Positions 24,126-35,116 of a DNA stretch of 64,000 nt are shown here, in pieces. The stretch's first letter is position 1; the number at the start of each line of letters is the position of its first letter. Position numbers and translations under genes: made by a program. The notes under the pieces were generated by a model. The model had not been told where the DNA came from. It ran no database searches and saw only the letters and a program-made list of their open reading frames with translations. Source of the DNA: Malurus cyaneus samueli (lineage: Eukaryota > Chordata > Aves > Passeriformes > Maluridae); the NCBI GenBank assembly GCA_009741485.1, contig CM019217.1:30497247-30561246 (forward strand), written 5' to 3'.

Positions 24126-24932
24126 ATGACACAATAGGGACTTTAGGTGCTTAAAGTGAAAGAAAAAAAAGAATCTTGAATAAAATATACATGTTCAGAA
24201 ATATATTTTGCCTTTTCTGGTTTGCATGTAGCAGGATCCTGGGTTTGTGATCATATGATGCAAATTTTTCTTATTCATAGGTGATTATTTTTTCATTTAA
24301 TTTTCCTTTTGGTAGTCACATGGATTATAAAGTGTTTTGAATTGAAGAAATTTTGTTATTCCTGTAAGTTCTTTCTTTTTCTTTTCGAAAAAGGGGTGAA
24401 TATTTTCACATGTTTTGAGTAAGAAACTAATATTTTTTTACACCAAAAAAAATAACACAGAATATTTGGAGATATTTACCTGATATAATGCATAGCCATG
24501 GTAAACATGTACTGCATCTCTTAGGACATACTCAGTTCATGCCCTGCAGCAGATCCATGGCAGCACCTTTCAGGAATTGTAGATGTCAGGCCTGATTTTA
24601 TTTGTTTCATCATTTAGAGACACCAGATGTTGCTCAGTGCCAGGAAGGTCTGTGCATCATGGGAAAGTGAACTAAAGTGAGGCAAGAGAGAATCAGAGAT
24701 AATCACTGTTTCCTTAGGAGAACCTGCAGTATATTCCAAATTGAAACATTAAGATTGGCTGATATATGTGATTCATATGACAGATTTTGTTTCAATGTGG
24801 ATAATTTTATTAATTTTATTCAAAGTATCAATGCCACCATAGTTTGTATTGAAAAATATTTGCTTTCATATTTTTAATTAGTTCTAAAAAATTGTTTTTT
24901 TAAAATAACTAAATTTTCCATGTACTAATAGG

Positions 24933-25016
24933 AGTACAAAAAATTACAAAAAAATTACTAAATAAAAATTACTAAATAATTGCAAAAAATTACTAAATTT
25001 ACTAAATATAAAAAAC
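24933..25016. repeat. imperfect AAATTACTA array
   Basis: Units close to AAAATTACTAAAT recur at least five times in a strongly A-rich tract. It is a degenerate minisatellite or low-complexity sequence. Confidence 0.75.
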
Positions 25017-26379
25017 AGAGATGCTGCAAAAATGGTAAACCTGGCATAAAGGCTATTTCTTCAGTGCTATTTTAACAGAAGCCCTAAGTGTGGCTATCTC
25101 TGCACTTATCTGGAGAGCAACAATGAGTATCAGTTAGGATTCACAGTCACGGGTGTTTTTGAAGAAAGAGAGCCAGTGTAGGTGAGAGCAAACAAATGCA
25201 CCTTTCTAGAAGTATAATGTGGCAGGAGTTTCTTATTTTAACATTTAACAGAGATACTACTGCAGCAGAGAAACACCATGTACACAGAGCTCAGAACTAG
25301 TTGCAGTGGCTATATGGAGACATGGGCTAGATGGAGATCTTCACCTCATCATTTTCTAGAAAATATTATATGCTGGAAAAATCCTGTAAACCAATATTAA
25401 CCCTGTCCTTTAATACTAGTAAGACTTGTGGCTTTTTAGGCTCCGGTCTCTTTTGTTGGTATTTTCCTTTAAGAACAACATCCCCCTTTGAAGTGGGCTG
25501 ACATCCATCACAACAATTCCTGTTGTCAATGTCATACCAGTTTTAATTTGAAATGGCTGAAATCCCGATCCCCTAATAGAATAGTTACCACATGAATGAG
25601 CAGATGCTGGCATCTTTATAAATGACACTTTATAAATGAATGCCATCCAAGCAAAACATCAGCAGGATAGGATATCTTTAGGTAGTTAAACATCTGCAGA
25701 GGTGACTTGTTTGCAAATTGTTAAGAATAAAAGCTTATTAATTGTCAGAGAATGCTGGCATACACATGGCTGCTCTGGGTCTGACCTCCTTGGGACTGTG
25801 TGTTAGCATCAGTGTATTCCCAAACACTTTTGGAAAGGTGTACTCCCTGAAGTTTTTGTTAGCACAGTGGGTCTAGGCAGAGCTCTAGCATCAAAACACA
25901 GGCTGTGAAAATCTTAGCCTAGACACCTCTGATTGCCAGGAGGCCGTTTGAATTAGTTCAGGTCTCCATGTTTATCCTACCATATTTTACAATGAAGGGA
26001 TCGTGGGAATGCCCCCTCTATACAGGATGATTCAATAAGCCTTCCTGACAAATAGAAATACTTGTTATAAAGCAAACATTATGGTATGGAAGTAAACATT
26101 TGGAAAGTTTGTGTGTAGGTTATGTTCCCCAATTACATTGTTCTCTCTGTCTCCCCCCAGACTAACACAATTATTTCTGAGCTGTTATAGACATCTGGAG
26201 ACCCCTCACACCTCCTCCTGAGTGATGTGACAGACCCCACATAATATATTCTTGTTCAGAGTAAGAAAAAATAATGGCTATGGGCAGAAACCAGATCTGA
26301 GGCTTTTAGATGAGGGCTTTGGCACTGAGGTAAAACAGAAGGCACTGCAGATTTCTGTTTCCAATAGCTACTGAGTAAA
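25017..26379. other. gene-less stretch
   Basis: No gene, repeat family or structured element is seen. The pyrimidine run and AG at about 26140-26160 look like a splice acceptor, but every frame after it closes within about 60 bases. Confidence 0.55.
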
Positions 26380-27660
26380 AGTTGAAGACAAACCAAACTC
26401 GAACTGGAATAATTAACCCAGGAAATTCTCAGTGGGAAGATGGTACACTCACTAATGTGTGAGCAAGCTTTGTAAATAAAAGACTTTAAAACTGCCTGAG
26501 GTTGACTATAAAGAGTGAGACGTTGCTTTTTTACAAAGGAAACCAATTTGTTTGTGGGCTGCTTCGTGAGGTTGAAGGGATGCTTCTTTAGGTTACACAT
26601 CACAGATTAGAGTTGCCGTTTGAGCAATAGAAGGTGTATTGATAGTAAACAGGTGGCTGCTGTTCCAAGGAGATTTGTTTAGTACCATTTTATGATTGAG
26701 CCAATGCTGTGACACATTAAGTGGAACTTGTCACTCTCCCATCTGGTCTACACAACTGCTGGAGGCGGAACCCATTTAGGAAGTTGTACATTTCTTGCAG
26801 CTGTTCCTGAATGTTTTATAAATAACTAACAGAAACCACTGATTCATTTGGCTTTATTAAACCTGTCTTAGGGGAATCATGTCATTGTTCATGGAGAAAA
26901 CTGTACACGTTGCATGGCATTTAAGGGACTTGTTACAAAATTACAGTGCTTTACAGCCTTACTTAGTGCTAATGGGAAAATTGTGAAGTGCAGATCAGAA
27001 CTTCTTTGGCCTGATTATAATTTATCTAAATGACTGCACTTGATAAAGAGTCCTTCATGCTTAGTAAAATCTTTTTTGCCTGTGGAACCCAATGGTGTCT
27101 TTTTTTCATCCCCCTGTGGATGCAGTTTATCCTTGAGTCTTATCTGGAAGAAGCAGTTGTTGCAGAATGCTGTGTTCACTTCATACATCATTTAAACTGG
27201 TTTTGTTATTGATGAATTGCTTTTTTAATTCACAGATGAAAGTGAACATTATAAACAAGGCATTCCCATATTAGCTTTTCAGTGCTTTGCCCAATGGGCA
27301 ATTTAATGCGACATCAAACGCGATAATAGCTGAATGACAAAAAGAACCTTTCCCATGCTTGTTGGCTTCTAATAGCTTGATTTCATTTTTAATAGGCTGT
27401 TAATCTTCAGCTAGTGTTTTGCTCTGTATCAAACATTTTGCTGCAGTAAGCTGGGTTGTTTGTCTACTTTAGGTTTGTGTTGTGTTCAGTTAACATTCCC
27501 TTTGGAAGGCATTTGGTGCACATAAAATGCCTGAGATTGACTTTGCAGTAGGAAATTTTGACTCCCCTTGACAAAACTTTCCTATCTGTCATGATGTGAC
27601 AGACTAATAAAACTGCTCATGTGCTAAGTTATATTGATATCTAATATGTTGACAATAAAA
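26380..27660. promoter_or_regulatory. candidate conserved non-coding region
   Basis: Over 1 kb of complex, repeat-free sequence shows several enhancer-like words. These include GGCAATTTAATGCGACATC, a CGCGATAATAG segment with rare CpGs, TTCATTTTTAATAGGCTG and TGATTGATT-type and TAAT cores. CpG is scarce elsewhere in the window, so its retention in GCGACATCAAACGCGATAAT is suggestive. Coding is unlikely because stops are dense in all frames over most of the region. Alignment to chicken and mammal genomes would show whether it is conserved. Confidence 0.3.
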
Positions 27661-30600
27661 GAGTATTACCTATTGAATTCAAAGTAAGCAGTGTGCTGCC
27701 TAGAAAAATAGAGACACCATTTGGTGTAAAGGAGGTCTTAAAAATAGATTGCTGTCTAGCTTATGGAAAAAATTAAATACAGTGCGCTGTGTGACCTGAG
27801 ACACACTTATTTCAGGTACAGTTAATGTCCAACCAGCCTGTTACATGCACAGTATATGGTGAAAGGCTCTAAAAACGGCAGAGAACTTGGTGAAGTTTAT
27901 GCAGATTTTTTACTAGGTGAAGGAAGAATGTGACTGATGAGTTTGTGTTGTGTTCAAAGATTGAATTTTTATGTTTTACTGGTCTGGAGTCTGATTTATT
28001 TTGGATACTCACTTGATATCTTTAGGAAGTAAGCTCAATGCCCTCTCAGAACTGTCACCAGCCAGAGATAACTGAATTTGAACAAGTTTCAATTCTCTGG
28101 TGTCTCAGTATTTTCTTGATGGACAAATGACTGTCAGAGGGATAGGGAAAGTTCTCTGGTACCTCCCATGCTGCCCAGTGAGAGTCATCACAGTTTCTGG
28201 AAATCTTGTCTGGTGTGCCAATGGGTGATGTTCTGTTCCTTCCTCATCGGGTGCTGCTCTTCATACTTCCAAGCATTATTTTGAAATTTTGAAAGGTTCC
28301 TACAGACTGCAGAGAGAGACACCTGCTGACTTATTGGATCCAGTCCCACTAAACTGCATAACTGACAGTTATAAACTGATCAATTTCCCTATGAAAAGCA
28401 CAGATTGTGGGGGGGGGGGGGTGTGTGGAAATTAGTGTCAGAAAACTGCTCCAAAACATTACCTTCCATAATTTTAAGCCCACAGTAATTTAATAATAGC
28501 TTATACCTGTTTGTGTCCTCAGGTGAAATAATTCCTCCCACCTGGTGCTTACCTCATTAGCATTAAGAAATCAATTAATTTGCCACCCCTCAGGCTTTCA
28601 TTGTGAAATGTGTGAAATGATCCTCAGCCTGGTGGTCAGCTGAAATGGGAAGGTCACATAGGCTCAGGTCTGTGTCACATTTCAGATCTGTGATCAGTGT
28701 TGTATGAGCTTGTAATATTGCTTTGGACCCAAGCTGGAAGCATGAACTAAGGGTGTAGATGTTTCTCCAATATATATCGGTATGGCTGTTGTCTTCTGTA
28801 ACCATAACACTCTTTTTTCTCTAACACTCTTACAACTATATCTACTGCTGGATGACTGTAGGAGACCTCTAGCTCTGCTGTGATGGACTGTCTCTTATTC
28901 TTCTTAAAGTTTTGTAAAAAAAATCAATTCATCTTGATGCATACTAGCTCTATTTTTTCCAGTTGAAATACTCCATTCAATGTTTTCTGTGACTTTCCTT
29001 CCTAATCAATATACCTCCATTCTAGTCCTCTTGTGCTTTTGCTATCACTGCATAGTTAGCTTTCTGTTGGGCATCAGTAACATTTCCATGTTGTTATCTT
29101 TTCATTGTATAGAAAAGCTTCACCTTTCCCTCAAAGCTATGACAAGTTCCTGAACCAGGAATTATTTACAATACCTGTTTCAGCTCACTAGTCTAGTAAT
29201 AGTGTATTTTTTTCCCTTTTTACCTCTAACATTTCTTTATTCAGTGTTGAATTGCTATTTGTCCCCTCTTCTTCTACTATATTTAAAGCTTGTGATTATT
29301 GGTGTTGCTTCCACCTTTCCTCTTCTCTTCTTAGTATAAGAAACTTATCTCATTATATTCCTACCTTTTCAACATGTCTCAACATGGAACAAAAATTTAA
29401 TATCTTCCTCTGGGTCTCATTAATTAGTGTTCTCTTCTAAAAGTATTTACACAGAAGATGAAATTTCCTTGTCTTTCTGTTGTGTGGTGGGACTATTGAT
29501 AAGAGAAATCTACTTGACTGGGTATGAAGATTAATTTGACACATTCACTTTGCAAAGAGGCAACAGAAAAGTTGTTGCTAATATTCCTAATGAAATCTTA
29601 GGGGACCTTAAAACCTTCTCTTCTCGTGTAGTTAATCTAATGAAAATAGTGTATCTTACCTAAAAATTGGGGCATATCACACACGTCAATTTCTGTGCAA
29701 GCAGGCAGTTTGAACAGGTTATCATTGGCGTCAGAAATAGAGGTGGTCTCTTTCCTACTTCACAAACTGGTAAAATTTGATAGATCCCTTAGTTTTGTGA
29801 TGAATGGACTAAGAGTAATGATGAAAATGTAGGTATTTAATCTTCCCTTGGCATTGAGTTAATTCCAGAATCCACATGTCAAACTGCAAGATTTTGCTTC
29901 TACTTGGGGCCATTTTAGACTTCACTTTTAAATCACGTATGGCATTTCAATGGGTCATAAAGAGTAATAGTTTGCCTTGTCAAAGCATCCTTCAAACAAA
30001 TCTGAAAAAGATAGAGGGCTTTGAAATGGAAAAATGCAGAGCTGATTTACAGATGCTTGAAAAAACACTTATCACAGGCAGAATGAAATGTGCAGTACAG
30101 AGAAATATATATTCTCCAGAATGTATTAATCACTGATAATTTCTGCTTTATAATTTCAGAATATTACCTTGCAAAAGTACAACTCAATCAATAATTGGTT
30201 TCTGTTTCAGGCCTAGGCAAAATATGGTTTTTGCATGTGCTCTGTCCAAACGTGACAAGAAGGATTATCATTATTAGTTTTGCATGTAGTTCCAATACAA
30301 CTACAAATACAACTCTGTACAGTAACAGAACTTAGCAAATGGCTTTCCATAACATTTTCTGAAAATGAAACTGAACTTGAGCATGTTCCCTTATAATCCT
30401 TCTCTTACTAGGTAGTTTGGGTATCATTTTCAAAATTATTGTTTTCTCTGTTTGCATTTCACATGTGGCTGTGTGTTTTGATTTCATTGATTTGGTCTTC
30501 ATTCTGCTGTTTAATTATTGTCCTAATGAATGTTCGCTTTCTCTCACTAATTTTCTGGGTTTTTTTTTCTGATTATTTTGATGGGCAATAAATGAAAAGT

Positions 30601-30999
30601 CAGATTTTAATTCAATTATGTATATCGCTAGAATACTGCTGAGTTTGTATGTGAAATAGGTAGAAAATCATATCATATCTTTAAATATAGATATATTTTG
30701 ATTCCTGTGTGATGGATCTGCAATTCTATGTCACTTATGGTTTGCTTAGGCAATTTTGGGTTTGTCCTCATTTTCACTATTTTACAATATGCAAACATAC
30801 ACAATATGAAGAAAAATTTAGTATGTGGAAACAAAAATGAAGAAAAGAAACATGTTCTTTTGTGTGCTCTCCAATTAAATGCATCCTACCTAAATGTTAT
30901 TTAAAAAGCTATGTAGAAAGCTATTGTTTTAAATGGAAAACTTTGCCATTTTATATATCACTTTCTCCTAAAATAACATACAAAAGCCTATTATTTCTT
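27661..30999. other. gene-less AT-rich DNA
   Basis: No gene is seen. A 13-base G run followed by GTGTGTGG lies at 28409-28428. T- and C-rich sequence dominates about 28800-29430. A few open frames there are pyrimidine-rich artefacts. Confidence 0.55.
28409..28421. repeat. 13-base poly-G run
   Basis: Thirteen consecutive G follow GATT and T, a rare homopolymer in this AT-rich setting. The length may vary between individuals or reflect sequencing uncertainty. Confidence 0.8.
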
Positions 31000-31200
31000 T
31001 AAGTGAGGTAAGCAACCTGTCTTTGCTTTGCTAACCTCACAGCTGCAGCACGATTCAAGAACTACGATTCTTTCCATTAGAATATTTTTGCTTTGCATTG
31101 ATTACACGAAAAAAAAGGATTCATTAGCAGCAGCATGGCATCCCAAATGATACTTGACTTAAAACCATTAAATATAAACAAAAAGGTTAAATCTTTAACA
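31000..31200. promoter_or_regulatory. candidate conserved non-coding element
   Basis: This complex segment contains CTTTGCTTTGCTAACCTC, CTGCAGCACGATTCAAG, TTTGCATTGATTACACG (octamer-like and TGATTA words) and GATTCATTAGCAGCAGC. It has no repeat identity and no open frame. The call rests on texture alone. Confidence 0.25.
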
Positions 31201-32212
31201 TTCTTCTGAGAGTAGAAGACTGTCAAAGAGATGTTTTAAATTACTTTTTTTCAAACATAAAAAAATTGAAACTTAATAAGACAGTTATTGCATTAGCACT
31301 TTATCCCCATGCCAAGATTCCAGAATGATTCCATGACACTGTATCTTTAACATAATAAAACCAATTTCCATTCTAAAAGGCTATATGCTTTTTAAACTTT
31401 TCTACTACAGTATGTCTTCACTAAGTATAAAAATAAGGATGAAAATAGATAGGGCAACAAGGACACTGACAGTTCTTTTCACAAGTCATCTATACTAATT
31501 ACTTTTGAAATTACACAGAATTGGTACAGCTAAACTTTCATTTGGATACACATTTTTCTTGATTACCCAGTTTCATTCTTCATTATCTGACTGATGGATG
31601 ACAATATTGCTAAAAAGATGTGTAGAGGTCTGAAAGATAGAAAACTCAGATGAGAAAATGACGTTGGTTTGTTGTTCCATTTGCTTCCATATTTTGATCA
31701 CTGTCCTGGACTACTGCCATCTTTGTCCATATCTCTCTGGTGCTGTTCCAGTCTACTTTCATTTCCTAGGTAAATATGACTGACAGTAAAAGTATAATTG
31801 TGTAACATTTGATCCCAGCTAGACAATGAGCCTACAGGTATAAAAAGGTATAATTTAAGCATAATTGTGACAGAGTGAGATGTGACTAAAAAAATGTATT
31901 AAATCCAAAGTTAATTATCCAAGTTTCTAATTCATTCATTCCTCATAGTACAAGAAGGAAATATTTTATTCTCGAGATTTTGGAAAACAAATGTAGATAG
32001 TAGTTGCAGACCAGCTTTGTTCTAGCCTTGGTGCCTAGTTGTCACTGCTGGCTTAAGTGTCAAGGTAGAAAGCACAATTTCATTTTTGTGATGAAGCCTG
32101 TAATATCAGGCCAAAAAATCAAATCCGGTTGCTTGCTGTGTAATCCTAAAGGAAAAGCTCTTAAGTTATAGCACAGTTTCAGTTAAAGCAGTGTTTCTTA
32201 TCAGTGGCACTG
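31201..32212. other. gene-less DNA
   Basis: No gene or repeat is recognised. Base composition is uniformly AT-rich. Confidence 0.55.
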
Positions 32213-32506
32213 CTATTGGCAAAATGCCTGACCCTGCATTAAAGGCATTCCAGAAACAGAATCAAGGTAGTTCAGCTGGTTTCCCTCAAGCTGTGTAGAT
32301 GAATACTGTGAGCCAGAATCTGATCTCTCTTGCACCAGCGTAGCTCTGGGTAAACTTTTCAGATTTTTGGGAGAGTTGTCTTGACTGCAATCACATGCTG
32401 GTGTCCCCAGCAGCTGTGTTTCAAGAGATTCTTTATTCAAGTGGCCTTGATTAACTAGAGGATGTTGATGACTTTCTCTGGGTCCTGATTTTATTTCTAG
32501 AACTTT
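32213..32506 (-). other. candidate terminal coding exon, unknown gene
   Basis: On the minus strand an acceptor-like AACATTTTTAG precedes 97 open codons ending at TAG 32213-32215. The peptide is polar: it includes HQHPLVNQGHLNKESLETQ, then CDCSQDNSPKNLKSLPR, then RSDSGSQYSSTQLEGNQ. This composition is typical of a disordered protein tail. No domain is recognised. The pyrimidine tract of the acceptor is weak, and frames of this length do arise by chance here. It could also be part of a decayed repeat, since a CR1 fragment starts about 45 bases beyond its 5' end. I cannot link it to another exon. Confidence 0.25.
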
Positions 32507-32551
32507 CTAAAAATGTTATATTCTATCCAATTACACTTTGCAGCACTAACA

Positions 32552-32690
32552 GGGGTAGGAGTGTTAATCTCCTGGAGGGTGGGAAGGTTCTGGAGAGGGG
32601 TTTGGACAGGCTGGATTGATGGGCTGAGGCTAACGGTATGAGCTTCAATGAGTCAAAGTGTCGGGTCCTGCACTTGGCTCTGTCAGACAT
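32552..32690 (+). mobile_element. CR1 LINE internal fragment
   Basis: The run GGACAGGCTGGATTGATGGG, then GCTGAGGCTAACGGTATGAG, then TCAAAGTGTCGGGTCCTGCA and CTTGG matches the stretch of CR1 ORF2 just past the reverse-transcriptase core. It reads as FNESKCRVLHL in one frame and needs another frame for LDRLD further upstream. Both ends are lost, so this is a broken internal piece. Boundaries are approximate, and the 5' part to about 32590 is more diverged. Confidence 0.8.
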
Positions 32691-34439
32691 TGGGGAAACT
32701 TTGGGTAGCTTCTCACATGAGCCACTGCTGTACCCCCCTCTTCACTACCAAAATCCAAAACACCACACAGACTCAATATGTGTTTTGTTTACTGTGAGGA
32801 GTTGCTTTGGAGATGTGATCTTTGGTGTCTAAAGCCTGGCATGTTTAATTGTCACAATAGATCTATAATTGTAGAGCTGGTGATACTGTGACCTGCAAGT
32901 AGCTGTTTATGTGAAATCTTATATTTTTTTCACTCTCCATCAGATTAAACCCTAAACTTTTCAATTTGCAAGCCAAATTTAAGGACTTCTAGGTTGCAGT
33001 GTCAGAAACAAACTGTTGCTATTGCAGCTGAATATATCACTAGAATACTAATGGTTATTGAGACTGTTTGAGCTATTAAAGTTCATAGAGAGCATTTTCA
33101 GTCATTATGGGTCAGTGAAGGAACAATAGGCTACATTGGTCTTTGGCTTAGGTGTCTGCTAATGTCTTTTCTAGAGATATTGCTGTCATATTTCAAAGGA
33201 ATGTTTTATGGCACATTTTTGTAAGATCTCATATATATGATGTAAGCAGTGCTGACTGTGATGTTCTTGGTTTCCTTTCAGTCATAATCAAGACTGTTCC
33301 TTCCCAGTTGCTAAATCCCGTATGGCTTTTGCCTTCTTGATTATGCGCCTTAATGTCTTCTGCCATTTTCTCCAAATGTCATTAATCACAACAAGCAATA
33401 AGATTACCTTCATGTGAATGAATTAATTTCTAACAACCTGCAGCTTGGCCACAGATGATTCAAACCACAAAGCAAAGTTTTTACAGTTCTGACTATTGGC
33501 TGTTCCTCTTGTAGCATGAGCTACTGTGTTAACCAGCATCTGGGGGACATTGGCTCTGTTAACACTTCGACCCTTATTTGAGGTTGTAGCTACTCACTGT
33601 TCATAGCTGAGTGCATGGGGATATGTTCTGAGTCTCACCTCTTTCAGGGACAAAACTTGCTCAGCCTTTCCACACAGCTTGACCTCATGCTGTGTTTATG
33701 AGGCACATTTAAATATAGAAAATACCAAACCTGACACTTCATGATCTGGCAAAGCTTGGTGAGTACAACTATTCCATAAGCAGGGTCCAAAGTTATTAGT
33801 CTGCAATATATTATGGATTTTGTCTTCATGTTCTGATTGATTATCCTGTGTTTGTCATTCATTTTCAGTTAATTACTTTATCCATATTTAAAGCATGTTC
33901 TCAGATTCTTGTAATTAGCAGCACCATATGCTCAGTTCCTGCTATACAACTTTGGGCTGTGTTGGACCGTTTTTGGGTCTACATATCTTCATTGTACAAT
34001 ACTGCAGCTGCAATTTGTGGGCATTTGTTAGTACTTTTGTGTACTACAGACAGCTCATTAGTCTTGTACCCAGCTGCTGACCAGTCACACTAGTGAGCTT
34101 CTAATGCCCTAATGAGAGTAAGATAGTAAAAAGGAGGACTAGGTCTGCTAGAACAAGAGCAAACAGAGCAAGGTCTGCTTTAATAAGTATCAGAAACAAA
34201 AAAGGGGAAAAAAGGGGGAAAAAAAGAGAAAGCTAGTATTTATCAGTAGAATATTATAAGACAGAAAGAAACAGTGCTCATAAAATCAAACAGAAATTCT
34301 GAAGAGGGAAAAAGATTCTCCATATCTTCCCAGAAGTCCTTTGGGAATACATTTGTCAATGATTAAAGGTTTCAGATTAGTAACAGAGTGTATCATTTCA
34401 TGAATGCAAATGGCTTTACATTCTGTGATGTCTCAAATT
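32691..34439. other. gene-less DNA
   Basis: No gene is supported. A plus-strand acceptor CCTTTCCACACAG (about 33677) and a donor CTTG|GTGAGTAC (about 33758) face each other, but stops interrupt every frame between them. A purine tract of AAGGGGAAAAAAGGGGG type lies at 34196-34233. Confidence 0.5.
34196..34233. repeat. polypurine tract
   Basis: A run of A and G only, with G4 and G5 blocks separated by A runs. It resembles a retroviral polypurine tract in composition, but it lies about 540 bases before the LTR and has no supporting proviral sequence. Confidence 0.7.
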
Positions 34440-34720
34440 TCACTTCTTCTCTTCTTCATGCATCTGCCTTGACTTTGTAATTTTGTGTTTATTCTACAGT
34501 GCTTGATTATCTTTCCCTTAGACCAATGGCAGGTGATTATTTTCTTGAACAAGTTTTAGGACCATTAATGAGCATGCAGCAGATGGAGAAAGCAATAAAC
34601 CTTTCCACCCATCTTTGGTTAACATTAATTAGGTACTTCATGCACTTTAGAGGATGCTGAAATGCATGCAGTGGACTGCAGTGCAGTGGGAAGAGAAATG
34701 CGAGAGCAACTGTGCCAGAG
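34440..34720. promoter_or_regulatory. candidate conserved non-coding element
   Basis: This complex segment includes CTTCATGCATCTGCC, GACCAATGGCAGG (CCAAT-type), GGACCATTAATGAGCATGCA and TTAACATTAATTAGG. The last two hold homeodomain-type cores. No repeat or open frame accounts for it. Confidence 0.25.
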
Positions 34721-35042
34721 GATACTCTGGGAATCTGAAGGTGTATGTTCAGTGTTTGCTGACAAAGACCTGTCCTGGTTTCAATTGTGATAAAATTAGA
34801 TGTTGGGGTTTTTTACCTTAGTAACTGGTACAGTGTTGTGTTCTGAATTTAGAATGAGAATAATGTTGATAACACGCTGATGTTTTAGATGTTGATAAGT
34901 AGTGCTTGTCCTATGTCAAGGAATTTTCAGTGTCCCATGCTCTGCCAACAAGGAAGTGCACAGGAAGCTGGAAGATAGCATAGCTGGGACAGCTGATTCC
35001 AACTGGCCACAGGGATATTCCATGCCTCTGTGGCATGCCCAG

Positions 35043-35050
35043 TATATAAA
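35043..35050 (+). promoter_or_regulatory. LTR TATA box
   Basis: TATATAAA lies at a position expected for the retroviral U3 promoter, about 70 bases before the polyadenylation signal. It would drive transcription rightwards out of the LTR if still active. Confidence 0.6.
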
Positions 35051-35110
35051 TTGAGGGTTTTGGCTGGGAGCTGATGATTGCTGCTGGTGGGGGTGGGGGG
35101 TGAAGAGCAG

Positions 35111-35116
35111 AATAAA
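35111..35116 (+). terminator. LTR polyadenylation signal
   Basis: AATAAA within the R-like portion of the LTR, downstream of the TATA box and in the same orientation. It could also end a host transcript running through in the plus direction. Confidence 0.55.

Noticed and set aside
23908..24126. Leucine-rich signal-peptide-like frame
   Set aside because: The leucines come from a CTG-type repeat and that frame has no in-frame ATG.
33677..33758. Strong plus-strand acceptor and donor pair
   Set aside because: All three frames between them contain stops, so it is not a coding exon.
34196..34233. Polypurine tract as part of a provirus
   Set aside because: No retroviral coding sequence or second LTR accompanies it. 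The LTR at 34771 stands alone.
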